Position numbers and translations under genes: made by a program | DNA from: Tetrastigma voinierianum | Taxonomy: Eukaryota > Streptophyta > Magnoliopsida > Vitales > Vitaceae | Reading direction: 5' to 3' | NCBI GenBank assembly: GCA_016808115.1 | Contig: JAEQBH010002864.1 | Location: 248,001-312,000 of the forward strand | Length of the DNA stretch: 64,000 nt | In this document: positions 46,031-58,436 of the stretch, one piece after another | Layout of the letters: the number at the start of each line of letters is the position of its first letter | Position numbering within the stretch: position 1 is the stretch's first letter | Notes under the pieces: model-generated | Told to the model about the DNA's origin: nothing | Databases searched by the model: none | The model's input: the letters and a program-made list of their open reading frames with translations, nothing else

Positions 46031-47175
46031 CATATTTAACAAACCAAAGAAAAGATACTTCAAATAAAAGAGGCGGAACTGTGATCTAATCAAACTCTAG
46101 CAAATAAAGTGTGAATTCTAAGGATACCACAATACATCAAAAGTAGCCTGGTACTTCTAAGGAGTCATGAGTAAACACTCTTCCGGTGCTCTAGGCTTCG
46201 TCTATCCCCACATTAGCAATTTTAGAGATCCTAACTATGTTTCTTTATTTTCTGATAATTCAAATCATACGCCTCAGCCCACAACCAAAGCAAGCTCATG
46301 TCTTCTATAGTACGGCATGTTCCATGCCTCTTACGCAAGTAGACAAACAATGATCCAGTTGCCCCGCCTTCCCTTTGCTTTAATTTCTATTCGAGTAATT
46401 TTTCCGTACATGATTACCATGGGCACTATCACCATGAGATTCCTTCTTTTGTTGTTTTCTATAATTTGGAGCAAAGCCTTCAAAACCCTTCGCACAAGAG
46501 CTCTATCCAATTAAATTTATATACACACCCAACTTCAGAATGGATATCTTATTCTTCAAGTAAGGCTTCAACCCATCTTGAAACTTCATTGCCTTATCCA
46601 CCTTTGTAGCAAACAAATGTGGGGCAAACACAGATAACTGTAAATTTTACCTCATCGAGCCATAAATATATTCTGCCCAAGACGAATGAACTTCTCCCCA
46701 TCTTTACACTCGTTACCCGTCGGGAAACACTTCTATGTAGAAAGCATCTCAATCTCCAAGCAATGGCCTGCTTCCAATAGTCTCTTCTTTTATCATACGC
46801 CACCAATGGTTAACCTCCTTATCTAACATGAATGCCGCATAAGAAGCCTTCTGCTCATCAGAACAATCAATGACATCAAAAAATTTCTCTATTTTTATTA
46901 TCCAAGCCCCGCCTCCCGTCAGTCCTCGATTTGATTGAGGAAAAATAAGGGAGGTCCCAACCTCTTAAAATCATCAGTGAAATACCCTAGTAGTAGCAAA
47001 TTGTCCTTTGCCAATAGTCTTAAACAACAGAGCTTAACACTCAAACCAACCCAAAGAATAGTCCCTAAACATCTATAAAGCCCTTCCGCACTCATGTATT
47101 TATGTTCTCAAATTGAGGAGGTACATTTTCATTAGCCTGGCTAGTTTGGGAAGATAAATCCCTCCTTGGTGGCAT
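46031..47175 (-). pseudogene. Chromovirus gag remnant
   Basis: The start codon is at 47,175 (minus), giving 'MPPRRDLSSQTSQANEN', a typical short gag start. The core keeps 'AWIIKIEKFFDVIDCSDEQK' and 'ASYAAFMLDKEVNHWWRMIK' (46,800-46,910), the matrix-capsid signature of Tekay/Del elements. 'ACFGCG' near 46,280-46,300 is a zinc-knuckle relic with the rest lost. Multiple frameshifts separate these. The 5' untranslated part continues to ~47,300, where the element is cut off by the integrase of another element. No 5' LTR or primer site is present. Confidence 0.75.
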
Positions 47176-47310
47176 TGTGTCCTATACAACAAAAGGTATA
47201 ACTAAATTAGTCACTAGGAAGCTAAACAAGCAAATCATAATTGAAAACAATAACATAATCCAGCTAGACAAACTTGAAACTTAACTAATACGTCACTCGT
47301 CACTAGGAAG

Positions 47311-48055
47311 CTATTGATTATTTCACCAAGTGGGTGGAAGTTGCTTGTTACGCCAATTATTTCACATGCTGTGGCATGGGTTCACCGATACATTATCTCA
47401 CAATGAGAGGTCTCTGTTTACTAAGATGAGGGGCATTTCTGGGCGAAGTGAGACATATCGTTAGATATATTCACATCATTGATTCATCAGATATAGGCCA
47501 TAGACTAATGGGGCTGTTGAGGCTACAAATAAGAATATCAAGAGGATTTTAAGAAAGATGGTTGAGACTTCTATGGATTAATGTATAGCTCCCTTCGCAT
47601 TGTGGGGCTTATCATACATCTTTTCGCACTTATCGGCTACACTTTACTCTTTGGAGAGAGGAAATATGTGTTATTACCATGAACGACGGGATCCTTGAGA
47701 GTAGCATTAGAGCATCATATATCCGAAATGAAAAATTCCTGGGCCTGCTATGATTAGCCTAGCCTACAGAGTTGAGAGGAGATTGAGGGTAGCAGATCAC
47801 ATGTTCAAAGTTTAATGTAGGAGGAAAATGACCCGTAATAGGAAAAAGGTGCAGCTTAGAAGTTTAAAAGGCAAACCTAGTCTTGAAAACCTGTAATTGA
47901 TTGGTGACCAGAGGCAAGCAGGACCTAATTTGGAGGCCAGATGTTATTCCAGATTTGACCAGAGAGAGCGCAACTAGTCGATAGATCCTTGGATGGGAAA
48001 TTAGTTCAAGGTCGCCACTAATGTGGGTCACCAAGAGGTTTTACGCATGAGATCA
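47311..48055 (+). pseudogene. Tat-type integrase fragment heading block copy 2
   Basis: It begins abruptly inside the integrase core with 'AIDYFTKWVEVACYA' (47,312-47,356, first catalytic Asp). The second Asp segment is scrambled. 'TNGAVEATNKNIKRILRKMV' (~47,500-47,560) keeps the region of the catalytic Glu. Then come 'PFALWG' and an eroded C-terminal end that resembles a Tat pol stop region near 48,050. The family differs from the Tat integrase at 15,060-15,690 (EPLATITE type). No gag, RT or RNase H lies upstream; the neighbour is the 5' part of the minus-strand chromovirus. Several frameshifts; inactive. Confidence 0.8.
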
Positions 48056-49816
48056 TGGTTAGAGGATGGGTGGCCATCATTTTGAGTAGCCATATGCCCT
48101 ATTGCACACCTATACGTTGATATATCCATTATAAATTGAGCCCACTACTTATTATGGCATATTCTTTCATTCAAATTTCGCATACTTTTCGAACTTAGGT
48201 TTGGGGTTTACCTATAGACTTTTGTATTTGGTTATTTGGATATGTGAGCATTGTATGAGAATTGTGTCATTCTTCTGCTGTTCTTCTCACAATACAGTTT
48301 TTCTTCTCCGCCTTGCATTCACACCGGCTCGCTTTGGTCTAGAAGCCATCATCTCTATCTACTACCTCATCTCTTCGTGATGATGATCGTGCTCATCCCA
48401 GCTACCAATAAAGCCTGTCAACAACCGTCATTTGTAGGTTTGATCCGTAGATTCTTAGGTCAAGAGAACCATTTGACTTGAGGTTTGCGTTCTTTGGCTG
48501 GATTGAAGTAGCATGGCATTCGCCCGCTGCACATAAAAAAAAAAAAAAAATTGTTTGTTTGGTATTCGCAATATACTGGGATCACTAAAGGTCATTTGGG
48601 CTTGAGATTTATTATTCCTCCGGTGCCAAGAGAGCATTGAATACCTCTCCATGAACTGGGTAACACATTGGGAACAGGCTTGATCGTTTCGCACAGTCCC
48701 CGGATCATTACTGCATCACCACTCTCATCTTATATGACTTGCTTTAATTTGAAGTGCTCCTAAGATGAGTTGTTCACTACTTCTACACACATTGCAATTT
48801 AGATTCTTAAATATTTCTCCATTTTTTGCTTTATCCATTCATCATCATTTGTCTTATCCCCTTCAATCTTCTTTCTACTCAAGATTGACTGCCGCTTCCC
48901 GCTTCTTGGTTAATATCCTTGGTAATTTTCACTGCTGCTTGACATTATCTCGCTTAGATGTTGGTTGAGTCACCTTGCTCACATGATTATTTGATATTTG
49001 ACATTGCGCATATAGGGGTTTGGTAGTATTTATTGGGTATTTGGGCCTTTGTTTCCCATCATGTCATTCACCTTTCACCCAGCTTCAGTGGTCAAGTCTA
49101 GACCACCCCGAGACCATGAATCTCGTGTTTGCTTTGAAGCATTTTATGGGCCAGTGCAATCTGCGATTAGTCTGAGGATGTCAGCGGGTCTCTATTCTTG
49201 GGGAGTATCGAGGTAGCATATTGCTTCTCCATTGATTTACTTGCCGTAGAGTCCATGATCAGTGCAGTTATATAAGAAATTGGAGCAGTTGATAGCCCAT
49301 TAACTTGATGCTTTGCATTCACACTAGGGCATATCTCCCGTCCTTTCATGTTGTCTTTGTCTCTACATGTACCTTTGGCACCCGATTTGCCTAGAGATAT
49401 TTTGGCATCAAAGTTTGGTAATACTCCATATCTGACCAGTTCCGCTTCATATAGCGAGTGCTTCTAGGGCTAGCAGGGTGATTCCGCGCATGACCGTCAA
49501 CTCGTAGGCATGCCACGCATTTGGCGCCCACTCCCCATATGTTGTCTTGTTTGCTTGTTCAGACGATTAGATTATTCGAAATTTGTTAGGTTTTTTTTTA
49601 ATCGAGGCACTTGCATATCGGGGGTACACACAGGGCATACCCTATATCAGTTTTGTGGACATTGGATGTTGTGGAATAAAATGGATGATTTTTCATGAAT
49701 GAATGATTGTGATGTTTTCAGCTCTTTGACTTTGACCACATGTGCAGTTATGGGATTTTGACATGGTATTGATACCTTAGATTGGGGCATAGCCATTTCC
49801 TTTCACATTTGGTCAC
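48056..49816 (+). other. 3' untranslated region of Tat-like element upstream of block copy 2
   Basis: 1.8 kb non-coding, moderately complex. It has an A-run at 48,535-48,550 and no clear tandem array. Small ORFs (48,251-48,481; 48,455-48,694) show no recognised motif. The equivalent for copy 1 would lie left of the window. Confidence 0.45.
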
Positions 49817-50635
49817 ATTTGTGAGATTGTCCTACAGGGGCGTACCTCATTCTTTCTATCTTGTTAGTGGTGTTTGTGATTTTCTCGCTTGTCATTTTAT
49901 TAGCACTTTCTGACGTCACACTAGGGCATACCCTTTTTGTCATCAAGGTCAGTATCTCAACGGTTGCATCCTGAGTCTCCATTTTGCTCTAGGTTTCGTT
50001 TTAGGGCATCCCCATTTAGTTTAGGCGTCTAGAGCCTTAGTTTTGGCATCCTATCCTTGCACAGTTTTGTGGTTCTTGATTTTTCTTTGGATTCTGCACT
50101 TCCTCCTGATCCTTGCTCCTGGTGCTCACAGGGCCTTCTCGATACTGGCTCGGGATCCGTTTAAAGCACTTGCTTGGAATTCCACCTTTCACACTTGCCG
50201 GTTCTGCCACTCATTTTCGCCAGTTCAACATTTAAGCTGCTCACCAGTTCACCCTTTTCCGTGCGCGGATTCCACCTTTCCGGTACTCGCCCGGATTTTA
50301 CCATTTTCTGTACTTGCTCAGATTCCACATTTCCGGCACTCGCCTGGATTCTACCTAGAGTACTCACGAACCCTTCTCGGTACTAGCCGGTTACCCCTTC
50401 GGTAGCTTGCAGTTCTACCCTTTCGTTTTCGATCCACGAATCACATTTAGACACTCGCCTTGATTCTACCCTTTCCGGTACTAGCACGGATTCCACCTTT
50501 TCGACACTGCTTGAAATTTTGCAACTTTTCATTGCCGGATTCCACATTTCATTTTCATCTGATTCTACCCTTTTCCGGTACTCACTCAGACCCTTCTCCG
50601 GTACTCGCTCGGATTTCACGTTTTGACACTGTGCG
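49817..50635 (+). repeat. Tat 3' region and ~27-bp minisatellite, left arm, copy 2
   Basis: 49,817-50,085 matches 1-269. 50,085-50,635 is the same degenerate 'gattctaccctttccggtac'-type array as 270-789, in the same order and orientation. The array is broken at ~50,636 by the Athila LTR and resumes at 59,979. Confidence 0.75.
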
Positions 50636-52172
50636 ATTGGGGTCGTGCCACGGTAAGTGATCGGGAATCAACGGGAAGACTGTTTCCTATGTTCCTTCAC
50701 TGCCCGTGAGTCAAGCTCTCATGATATAAAGAATCTAAAGGTCGAACACGGGGATGGGTTTTCATCCACGAATGGTCGCATAGGTGATGAATGGTGAGAC
50801 TTTTTGTTGGATTTTTTGGATTTGGTTCACTTGAGTGGAGTTGTTTACAATTCCTTTGGTTAGCTGTAGCCCAAATGAAAGTGTGAAATGGTAACCTTGA
50901 AGACTTGGGTCACTAGCTTGATAACATGGGGCTATTAAAGTGTCCTTGGGTTATATCCTCGCATTAAGGCAAATGACATATAGTCAAAGCCAAAATCGGA
51001 TCTTTGTTTAGCTATAAAACCTAACCACAGAACCACTCTTATTTAGGGAGTCCAAACCAAATACTAAGCATTCAAGTCCCACATTCAGTTTGAAACCTAG
51101 CATTTAACCTCATTTCAATGGCTTCGTAAATGCCATCTAAAGAACTCAGTGCATCTACCATTAGAAATGCACTGAACCTAAGCTATGGCAAGTATTGACC
51201 CAGGAAAGACATTAAGAAATGGCCTTAAACCTAGTTTGGAAAGTTTGGAACCATAAATGCGATGTAACATTTAAAGCGAGGACAACCTCTTGGCAATACA
51301 AATAAAGCTGGCAAGCATCTCTTCAAAGGTGTAGAGCAGCAGCATCCCTTGAGTTGTCATCCTCAAGGGGTGTGTTGGAAGCCAGAAAATGAAGGAGAAG
51401 AAGCGAAATATTAAACCTAAAATGAAAACTGCTTGAGAAGCATACTAATGGAAAAAGTTGCTTAGGGTTACAAAGTTATGGGCAACTTATATAGCCAAAC
51501 CCAAAGTGTAGAAAAATACAAAAGGCTAAAATATGAAATTACATAAGGAAAAAATGGTAATTTATCAACGTGGTAGTTTGGAATCAAAAAATACAGCTCC
51601 TGAAGTGGATTAGCTATGCGGAAATTTAGCTAGCATGGCAGGGTTAAGCTATGCTAGCGAAATTTAGTAACTAAGCGAAGTCCACGAGACTCAAGCGAAA
51701 TTGAGAATTTCGCTAAAGACGATGAGATTTAGCAAGCCCAGCGAGAATTTTAAATACAGCCTAGCGAAATTTTCGCATAAGAAAATTTAAATGGGATTAT
51801 AAAATTTTCGCTATGATTATGAAATTTTATAATCATAGCGAAATTTCTAACTACTCCTTCTTCTTTGTTTTGCTCTTTGCATCGCTTCACGCACTTTTTA
51901 TTCATCACTTTACCTTCAATCTTTCAACCCATCATGACATTTCATTTGCCTCGACGGTGAAATTGCAGGGACTCCCGTTCGGCTGATAAGAAATAAGCTT
52001 CTTGGCCGAAGTTCCCAGACACCGCAAAACTATCCAAAACAATCTAAAAAACAAATTAGACGCACTAAATGGACATACACATGACATTGGCTTAATTCAT
52101 ATGATTAGTGCGCAAAAGCACTCAAAACTGTCTTGAATAAGGCACCGAAATAGCACTTTTGGTACTTAATCA
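50636..52172 (-). repeat. Athila-like 3' LTR, copy 2
   Basis: Left-type variants shared with 790-2,327: A at 51,010, 'ccttaaacc' near 51,223, 'ggaaaaaatgg' near 51,542. The TATA-like 'ttatatag' (51,487-51,494) is kept. The left border is blurred; the right border is at 'cttaatca', then element interior. Confidence 0.8.
51605..51850. repeat. Cluster of short palindromes in Athila LTR (copy 2, 3' LTR)
   Basis: Repeated 'gctagcgaaattt', 'ttcgcta' and 'gaaattttcgc' words, same position as in the other three LTRs. Confidence 0.6.
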
Positions 52173-53413
52173 CACCCCAGCGAGCACGTTGCTAGTCCCT
52201 TGTAATGCTAAAAACAATAAAAGGTATGCATGTTGTGCTTTACAAAAGTGTATAAGGTTCAAGAAGTGTATGTACAAAATAGGCTTTACCTTTAAAATGA
52301 ACAATTTACCTGATTCGAAAACCGCCTTGAAAAACGAAAAAACATATAAGAAGCCCCAGTTTTAGGTCGACATTGGATCCAAAAATCAACCTGAATTTCC
52401 ACCCAAAATCTAATTGTTCCTAAGGTAGCAGTTTAAATAAACTAAATTGCAAAGTTATTCCCTCCTCCCGACAAACTCTTTTGCCATGGCCTTAAAGCGT
52501 TGAATAACTAAATAGGATCGACTACACTCTTATTTCTTGTTTGCAATGTAGGGTGCAATCTTCCAGAAACTTGACTTCACCAAAAGTCAGGTGTAGCGAA
52601 GGTCCACCGATGACTTCCAGCCAATTAAAAGTTTAGGAATCAAGCCAAAGGATCAATGACCACAAACTGGGGCTTCTGCAGGACTCAGATGGCTTGAAAT
52701 TGGCACCTCTGACCTGCAACTCTGCCCGTCCACGTGCTTGAACTAAGTGATGACTCCCAGCCAACGAGGTAAAGGGTTTAGGGCATCGGGCTTTAAGAGC
52801 TTTAAAGCCATATATACCCTAGGGCCAGGTGTTGGGTTTCAAGGGCAGTGTCACTGACTTTTATTCTTCTTTTCTTCTTTTCTTTTTCTTTTGCTTTTTC
52901 TTTTCTTTTCATTTGGAGAATTCCATTGGTCTTCATACATGGAAGTAACACAAACCTATTATAGGTCGTCCAACAAATTTAAGGTGAGTGCAGTGTGTGA
53001 ATTATTCAAGGGGCTAAGGTTGAAATCTTTGACCTCAATGACCAAAAACTAAATCATGCATAGATTGTTCTAACATTAAGGTATCTGGGGCTTGATTTTT
53101 TCAACTAAAGGCGAAGTAGATACCTGATATGAAGACACAAAAGTGATTTGCAAAAGTGTAGTAAATGTGAAAATGCTATAAAGCTTTTGATATAACGAAA
53201 TAGCTAATACAAGCTTAATATAGCTAATATAACAAAGTATCCTTTACTTTACTATTGGCTAATACATGAACCATATAAAATGAAGTAGGCGATTGATAAA
53301 GTGTATTACAAAAACATGATGAAGACACTCCTAACTCTAACTTTCCTCCCACGGCCAAAGTATAGACATGTCATAGGGTTGGAAAGTTAGAGACGGAGAG
53401 AATGTGACCGCCC
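52173..53413 (-). other. Athila-like 3' untranslated region, copy 2
   Basis: Matches 2,328-3,640, including the pyrimidine-rich run near 52,860-52,915. Next to the LTR minus reads GCTGGGGTG, a better purine tract than in copy 1. No gene. Confidence 0.5.
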
Positions 53414-55378
53414 TCACTCTCGGGGTGAGGTGGATGCGAAGGCTGGCTGTTCTTTAGCTGGCATGTCTAAGGAGGCTGCTGCTGTGGGCTCATCTTGATG
53501 TGTAGGCACAGGCGGGAGACCGAGGTGTCTCATGATCTGAAGGAGCATGGTATGTGGTCTCGGCTCGGGCCAATCTCTGGTCCATCGATGCTTGTGTGTG
53601 ATGAGCAATTGACATCCACTTAACACACCTTTAGCTCCCTCGGCCGGCGCTTGAACATCCTCCAGGAGAATCTTTGCTTATTTGTATATGGCGGGCCAAG
53701 GTGTCATCGAGTTTGGGGGCCGAAGGAGGTGGAGGAGGAGATGGAGGAGACAAATCTGGCATTGGGCTCCTCTCCACCTCGCTCTACACAGAGGCAGTCA
53801 TACCCTCGGAGATCCTGCGCTCCCTCATCGGAACCTCCTCCTGGTCCTGGCTGCTTGGAGGAAAGAATCGGCATAACCAGGATCGCTCCATGGACAGGAC
53901 CTGAGGGCATCTGATCCTCCTCTCAATACGGGGCTCCTCCGGGAATCCCAAATGCTCCAGGACCTGGCTTAATAGTCGCGACATCAACAAGGGTAGACCC
54001 TTAGCTCGAACCAGGCCCTTGCGGTGGACCTTATCCTCCCGAGTGCGATAGGGGCGGTCATAACTACTTCGGAGGACTGAACCCAGGGAATCCCTGCAGA
54101 TCGCCTCAAGGCCTCTAGTATATGGCTCCCCACTGCCCGAACATAGTCTTCAGTGGGGATCAATGAGTCGGAGGCCCAGTGGGGTCCAGAAGCATCGAGG
54201 CGGGGCCCACTGCGGAAGGTACGGTCCGCCGTAGTATCTCGAGCGAGACAGCGGACCATCTCCCTCTGTGACGGTTGTGGCCAATCCCGATATCCTCCGG
54301 AATTGGCCAGCTCTGCTGGAAGGCCTAATGCAGCTGAAATGTCCGCAGCTCGGAGTACTCCGGTCGATCGTCAATGGTGAATCGGAGCTCCAGCGGACTC
54401 GGCACTCCCCGGGAAGTCATGGAGTGGTGACGAGCACCACGGGGATAGTGGGAACTGCCGCGGTGTCGTAATACGGCGGCCGGGTCTTGTGATCAATCAT
54501 GGAGTCTACGAGCCGGGGTCGAGTGGTCGATCTTGGGCGTCGTAAAATGACTCTCCATGAAAATCCTGGCTGCAATCCGTTCCCAGGTATCGGGGTCCCG
54601 GTAAACAATGGCGCTGATCCTCGGGGCGGCGATAGATGGGCGATAGGCTCTCCTGCTGTTTGCTAGGGAAGGTGATGGGTGAGGCCCTAGATGATGAGGA
54701 CTCCCCGGGCACGATGTGGGGCAAAAGCGGAGGTCGGGCCCTCTGGATCGTCTCTAAGGCTGCCGGGGAAGGGCGAGGTCCCATCCTCGTCGATACCTCC
54801 CGAACCCTGCGGCTCACGGGACGTAGGCCCATGGGTGGGACTGCTCCTCTGCTGCGGGTGCTAAATCTAACCGGGAGCTTGAGGCGGGACCACAGTAGTC
54901 ACGTACCATATTTGTAGTCGAGAAAGAAGGCAGGGGCTCTGGTGGGAGTGAGCGATGCAAATGCGCTCACTCAATTTGGACGGGCTCGGGCGAACCAAGG
55001 CAAGCCGGCTGGGCGGGGCCACGACGGGCGGTGCGCGGTGGTCGGGTACGTGGGAGCAGCGACATTGAGGGCGAGGAGCACGGTAGGGACGGGGCTTCGG
55101 GCGTGGCTGAACCCGGGGCTCGGCGGTAGCAATGTAGGGCTCGGGCTATCTGCGGGCCAGTGCGGAGCGAGCACTACAATGGAGACAGCCTTGGCCCCAG
55201 GGCGGGCGTTTGTGCGGGGCTCCCGGGGGCCGGCGGTGGGAGACGGGCGCGGGCAGGCTGCTCCCACGACGATGGGCCTTTCGGGAAGGAAAAATGGAAT
55301 GAAGATGGATCGCCCCTCCTCCCTTTTATCATCAGTTGGACAACTTATTGGTCTTTGGAAGCCAAAGAGCCACTGCAA
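53414..55378 (-). pseudogene. Pro/Ser-rich ORF in the 3' half of the Athila-like element, copy 2
   Basis: Same broken ORF as 3,640-5,536, better kept in places. On minus the order is: a Pro/Ala/Arg-rich start (54,971-55,378); 'VSTRMGPRP' and 'PGESSSSR' (54,690-54,800); 'GLATTVTEGDGPLSRSRYYG' (54,230-54,290); 'IPWVQSSEVVMTAPIALGRI' (~54,040-54,100); and 'LMSRLLSQVLEHLGFPEEPR' (53,930-53,990). The final part is Glu/Ser-rich and reaches the 3' untranslated region. Function is unknown. The position suggests the lineage's extra 3' ORF. It is one of the most G+C-rich stretches of the window. Frameshifts split it at least four times. Confidence 0.5.
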
Positions 55379-55399
55379 GCTTAATTTCGCTATTATAGC

Positions 55400-56049
55400 G
55401 AAATTTTAAGTAGACTCATTACACTTAAATAAAACATATAAAAATTTGATTTAGGCAGATTAGAAACAAAAAAAAAAAATCAAAAATAATTATTATTTTT
55501 AACAAAAACCTAAAAAAAAAAATTAAATTTAGGCTACTTAAAAAGGAAAGTTGCTAAAACGGGAAGTTACTAAAAATAGCCTAATATGAAAATTAAACAA
55601 ATCTAAGCAAAAATAAAAAAATTTGGTGTAATTTGGTTCGATAGACACGGAAACTAGCTCAGAGGAGCTCCTTAACCCCGGCAAAGGGGTTTGTGCCGCG
55701 TACCTTCATGCTTGGTCCATTTTGTTGATTTTCTTCGGGCAGTGATTTTGGGCTGACCAATTGCTCAGCGGGTGATTGATGATTAACTCCCAATCAACTG
55801 CGCTTTCCATTCGTTAGCCAATTCTCGTGAATTTACGGACCTTCGCTTCCCGCATTCTCACCACCGAGCGCACTTCATCGCCTTCCTTATCACCTTCCAC
55901 TGCTTCACAGGTGGCTTCAGGATTCAAGTGAAAATGTTGAGCTCCACGTCATGTTGCCAAATGTGAGTCAGATACTCCATTTCCGCAATTGATGATTGCA
56001 TTGGCAAGTGGGCCAAAATGGTCTTCCCAAAGATAACGGCACACATGAT
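55400..56049 (-). other. A+T-rich spacer where pol should be, copy 2
   Basis: Aligns with 5,540-6,049 and carries the same A-run-rich sequence. No reverse transcriptase, RNase H or integrase motif in any minus frame. Confidence 0.5.
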
Positions 56050-58160
56050 TGGGCCCACTTGCTATTGGTTCTGGTGATCGCACCACAAAGCTCACTGGTA
56101 GTAGAATTTGTCTACCTCACCAACACATCCCTCAACTATTCCCTTTTAGGAATTTTCACCTGATCTATCACCAATAATAACGGATGTCGTAGGTTCGAAA
56201 GCTCCCCAAACCTAACTACTTATACACCGTAGTATGGCAAGAGGGTTTACACTCGCCCCTAAATCTAGCAAGGCTTGTCTATGCAAGTCCCTCCAATGTT
56301 GACTGAAATTGTGGGGATCCCGATCTTGTATTTGATCAGTCTTGCTCGATTACGGTAATCGACTGCTCTACTGTAAGGCTTCTTTTCAATGCCTAACCCT
56401 TTCTTGATCGTGCATGTGTCCTTTAAGAACTTTGTATGTCGTGGGACCTGCTTAATCATGTCAGCAAAGTAAATATTCAATTTTCACTTGTCTTAGCACC
56501 TCCCAAATTTCAGCTTGGTTTGGGATTTTCGCTCTCAAAGGTTGGGAAATGGAGGGCATGGTTTTCTCTATCGGGTCTTCATCGATGATTACCCTCTCGT
56601 GCTCACCTTCCTTTTCCTGCATGTTTCTTCAGCTAGCCATGGGCACCGGGTTGTTTTATTTCTCTCCAAGTGATTATAACTTTCACTTCATCCATCCCTG
56701 AATTGCTGGATGAACCTACCTCATGGATCCCTTTTGGATTTGGCAAAGTTTGGGAAGGGAACCTCCCTTTCTCACATTACCTCCGGCCAAATTGTTAATC
56801 CACAGTGATGGAGTGCGCAGGTTATCAATGATTAAGGTTGCTCTCGAGCCCATATTCTTTTGTTCAATGTACTTTCTACGTATCAATTCTTTGAGCCAAT
56901 TGTACGTTGATCCCTTTGTTCTTCCCATAGGTACCTACCACCTTGCTCAAATTCAATATAAGCTTGTTCAACGAGGAGAAGAGAGGATGATGATGGGTGT
57001 GGTTGAGATGAGGAACCAAACTGTTGTTTGGCACCAGGGGGCACATAGGCAGGGGGATTAGGTTTCCAGGAGAGATTGGGGTGATTCTTCCAATTGGGAT
57101 TGTACGTATTACCGTATGGAGCGTTAGGTTGTGGCTTGTATTGACCTACGACATTGGCATGTTCTGACATCAAATCCTTCACTGAGGGGGCATTCGGATA
57201 GTGTTCTCTGGATGGACGGTGGGGCGACGAATTGATGCATGGGTTGGCACGCTGCGGTGTTACCGATCCGCTGCACACTTCATGAAGCCTTTTTCCTTCC
57301 AGTTCTTCCATCTTCCTAGCTAGGGTTGATATTCTTGCTTTCATTTCCATATCTTCGGAAAGTGCATAAATGCCTCCCCTTTGGTGGGTCGAAGGCTTCA
57401 TTCTTTTCCCGGCTTCCCTCAGTTAGGTTCATCCCAGGCTTTTGAAGTTTCGGCGCATGAATTCAAGAAATCCATGCTTCATGCAGTTTTTGCTCAAAAA
57501 TCACCCTCCACACCTGGTTTCTAGCGGTTGCTTCATGGCGAGGGGACATACCATTATAAAAATGATTCACTAGCATCCATATCAAAACCATGAATTGTGG
57601 ACATGCGTTGATAGTCTCCATGAACCTCGACATTGATAGAATTTCTCATTGTCATAGAGGCCGAGTAAGTGTAGAGTGTCTCTTCAAACTATTTGTCTTG
57701 GGTTTGCCTTGAAGAATTTCTTCAAAATTCAACGAAAGATCGCCCGATTCTAATGATTTCTCGGCCTCGGTGAGTTAGGTCAAATCTTGGCCTTATCTTT
57801 GGTGTGAATGGGAATGCTTTCAACTTCAACAATTCCATATCGGTTATACCCTCCTTGAAAGTTATTCATACTTCCTCAAAATCCCGTATGTGTGAATATG
57901 GATTTTCATTCTCCATACCATGGATAACTGGAAGCAGAGGCACTAAGGTAGGGTCTCCTTGCTACATCCTCAGTGAGTATGATGCGAGGAAGGAGCACTC
58001 GCTCTAGGAGGGTGTATGTGATCCCTCATCGACTATATCTTTGTTGGATTCACCAAGGGTGCTTGTTGACTTTCTTTGTTCCTCGGGTAGAGGATCATTT
58101 GATCACTTGTGTACCTTTGATTTCCTGCTCAAAAACCCAGTTGCACTCACTCTTTTAATC
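56050..58160 (-). pseudogene. Athila-like gag-protease remnant, copy 2
   Basis: Gag C-terminal part is the best preserved piece, open from 57,401 to 56,883. It has 'MEMKARISTLARKMEELEGK' and 'NAPYGNTYNPNWKNHPNLSW', features typical of Athila gag. The protease region (56,265-56,480) has 'DMIKQVPRHTKFLKD' and 'GIPTISVNIGG'. It leads into 'ALLDLGASVN' (56,245-56,274), whose D-L-G-A is the aspartic protease active-site signature. After it the frame breaks. The gag core (57,450-57,720) and N-terminal part (57,860-58,160) are present but frame-shifted compared with 7,564-8,352. Copy 1 has a better gag core; copy 2 has the better protease and gag C-terminus. Confidence 0.75.
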
Positions 58161-58419
58161 TACGATATCCCTACTGTCACAGTGCTTTCAGCCAAACACA
58201 CAGTAAGTAAAGAACAAAGCAAGAACACAAACAAAGCTTGCAAAGAAAGGTCGGTGTTAGCCGGAACAAACTGTTGTAAAAAAAATAAAAAACGGTCTAC
58301 GATGGCGAAGTGAAGAAAACTTCTGGTTCTGCTCTTTTTAGTCAAAAATTTGAAAGGTCTGACACTTGTAATGTGGATTACAAGTACACATCAAATCATC
58401 ATACGTAGTTTGGCACCAT

Positions 58420-58436
58420 CCCCGGCAACGGTGCCA
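58420..58436 (-). promoter_or_regulatory. Primer-binding site matching tRNA-Asp, copy 2
   Basis: Minus reads TGGCACCGTTGCCGGGG, 16 of 17 positions matching the complement of the plant tRNA-Asp 3' end including CCA. It starts two bases inside the 5' LTR. This primer is characteristic of Athila elements. Confidence 0.8.

Noticed and set aside
48251..49698. Several 60-76-codon ORFs on both strands
   Set aside because: No conserved motifs; they lie in the 3' untranslated region after Tat integrase.
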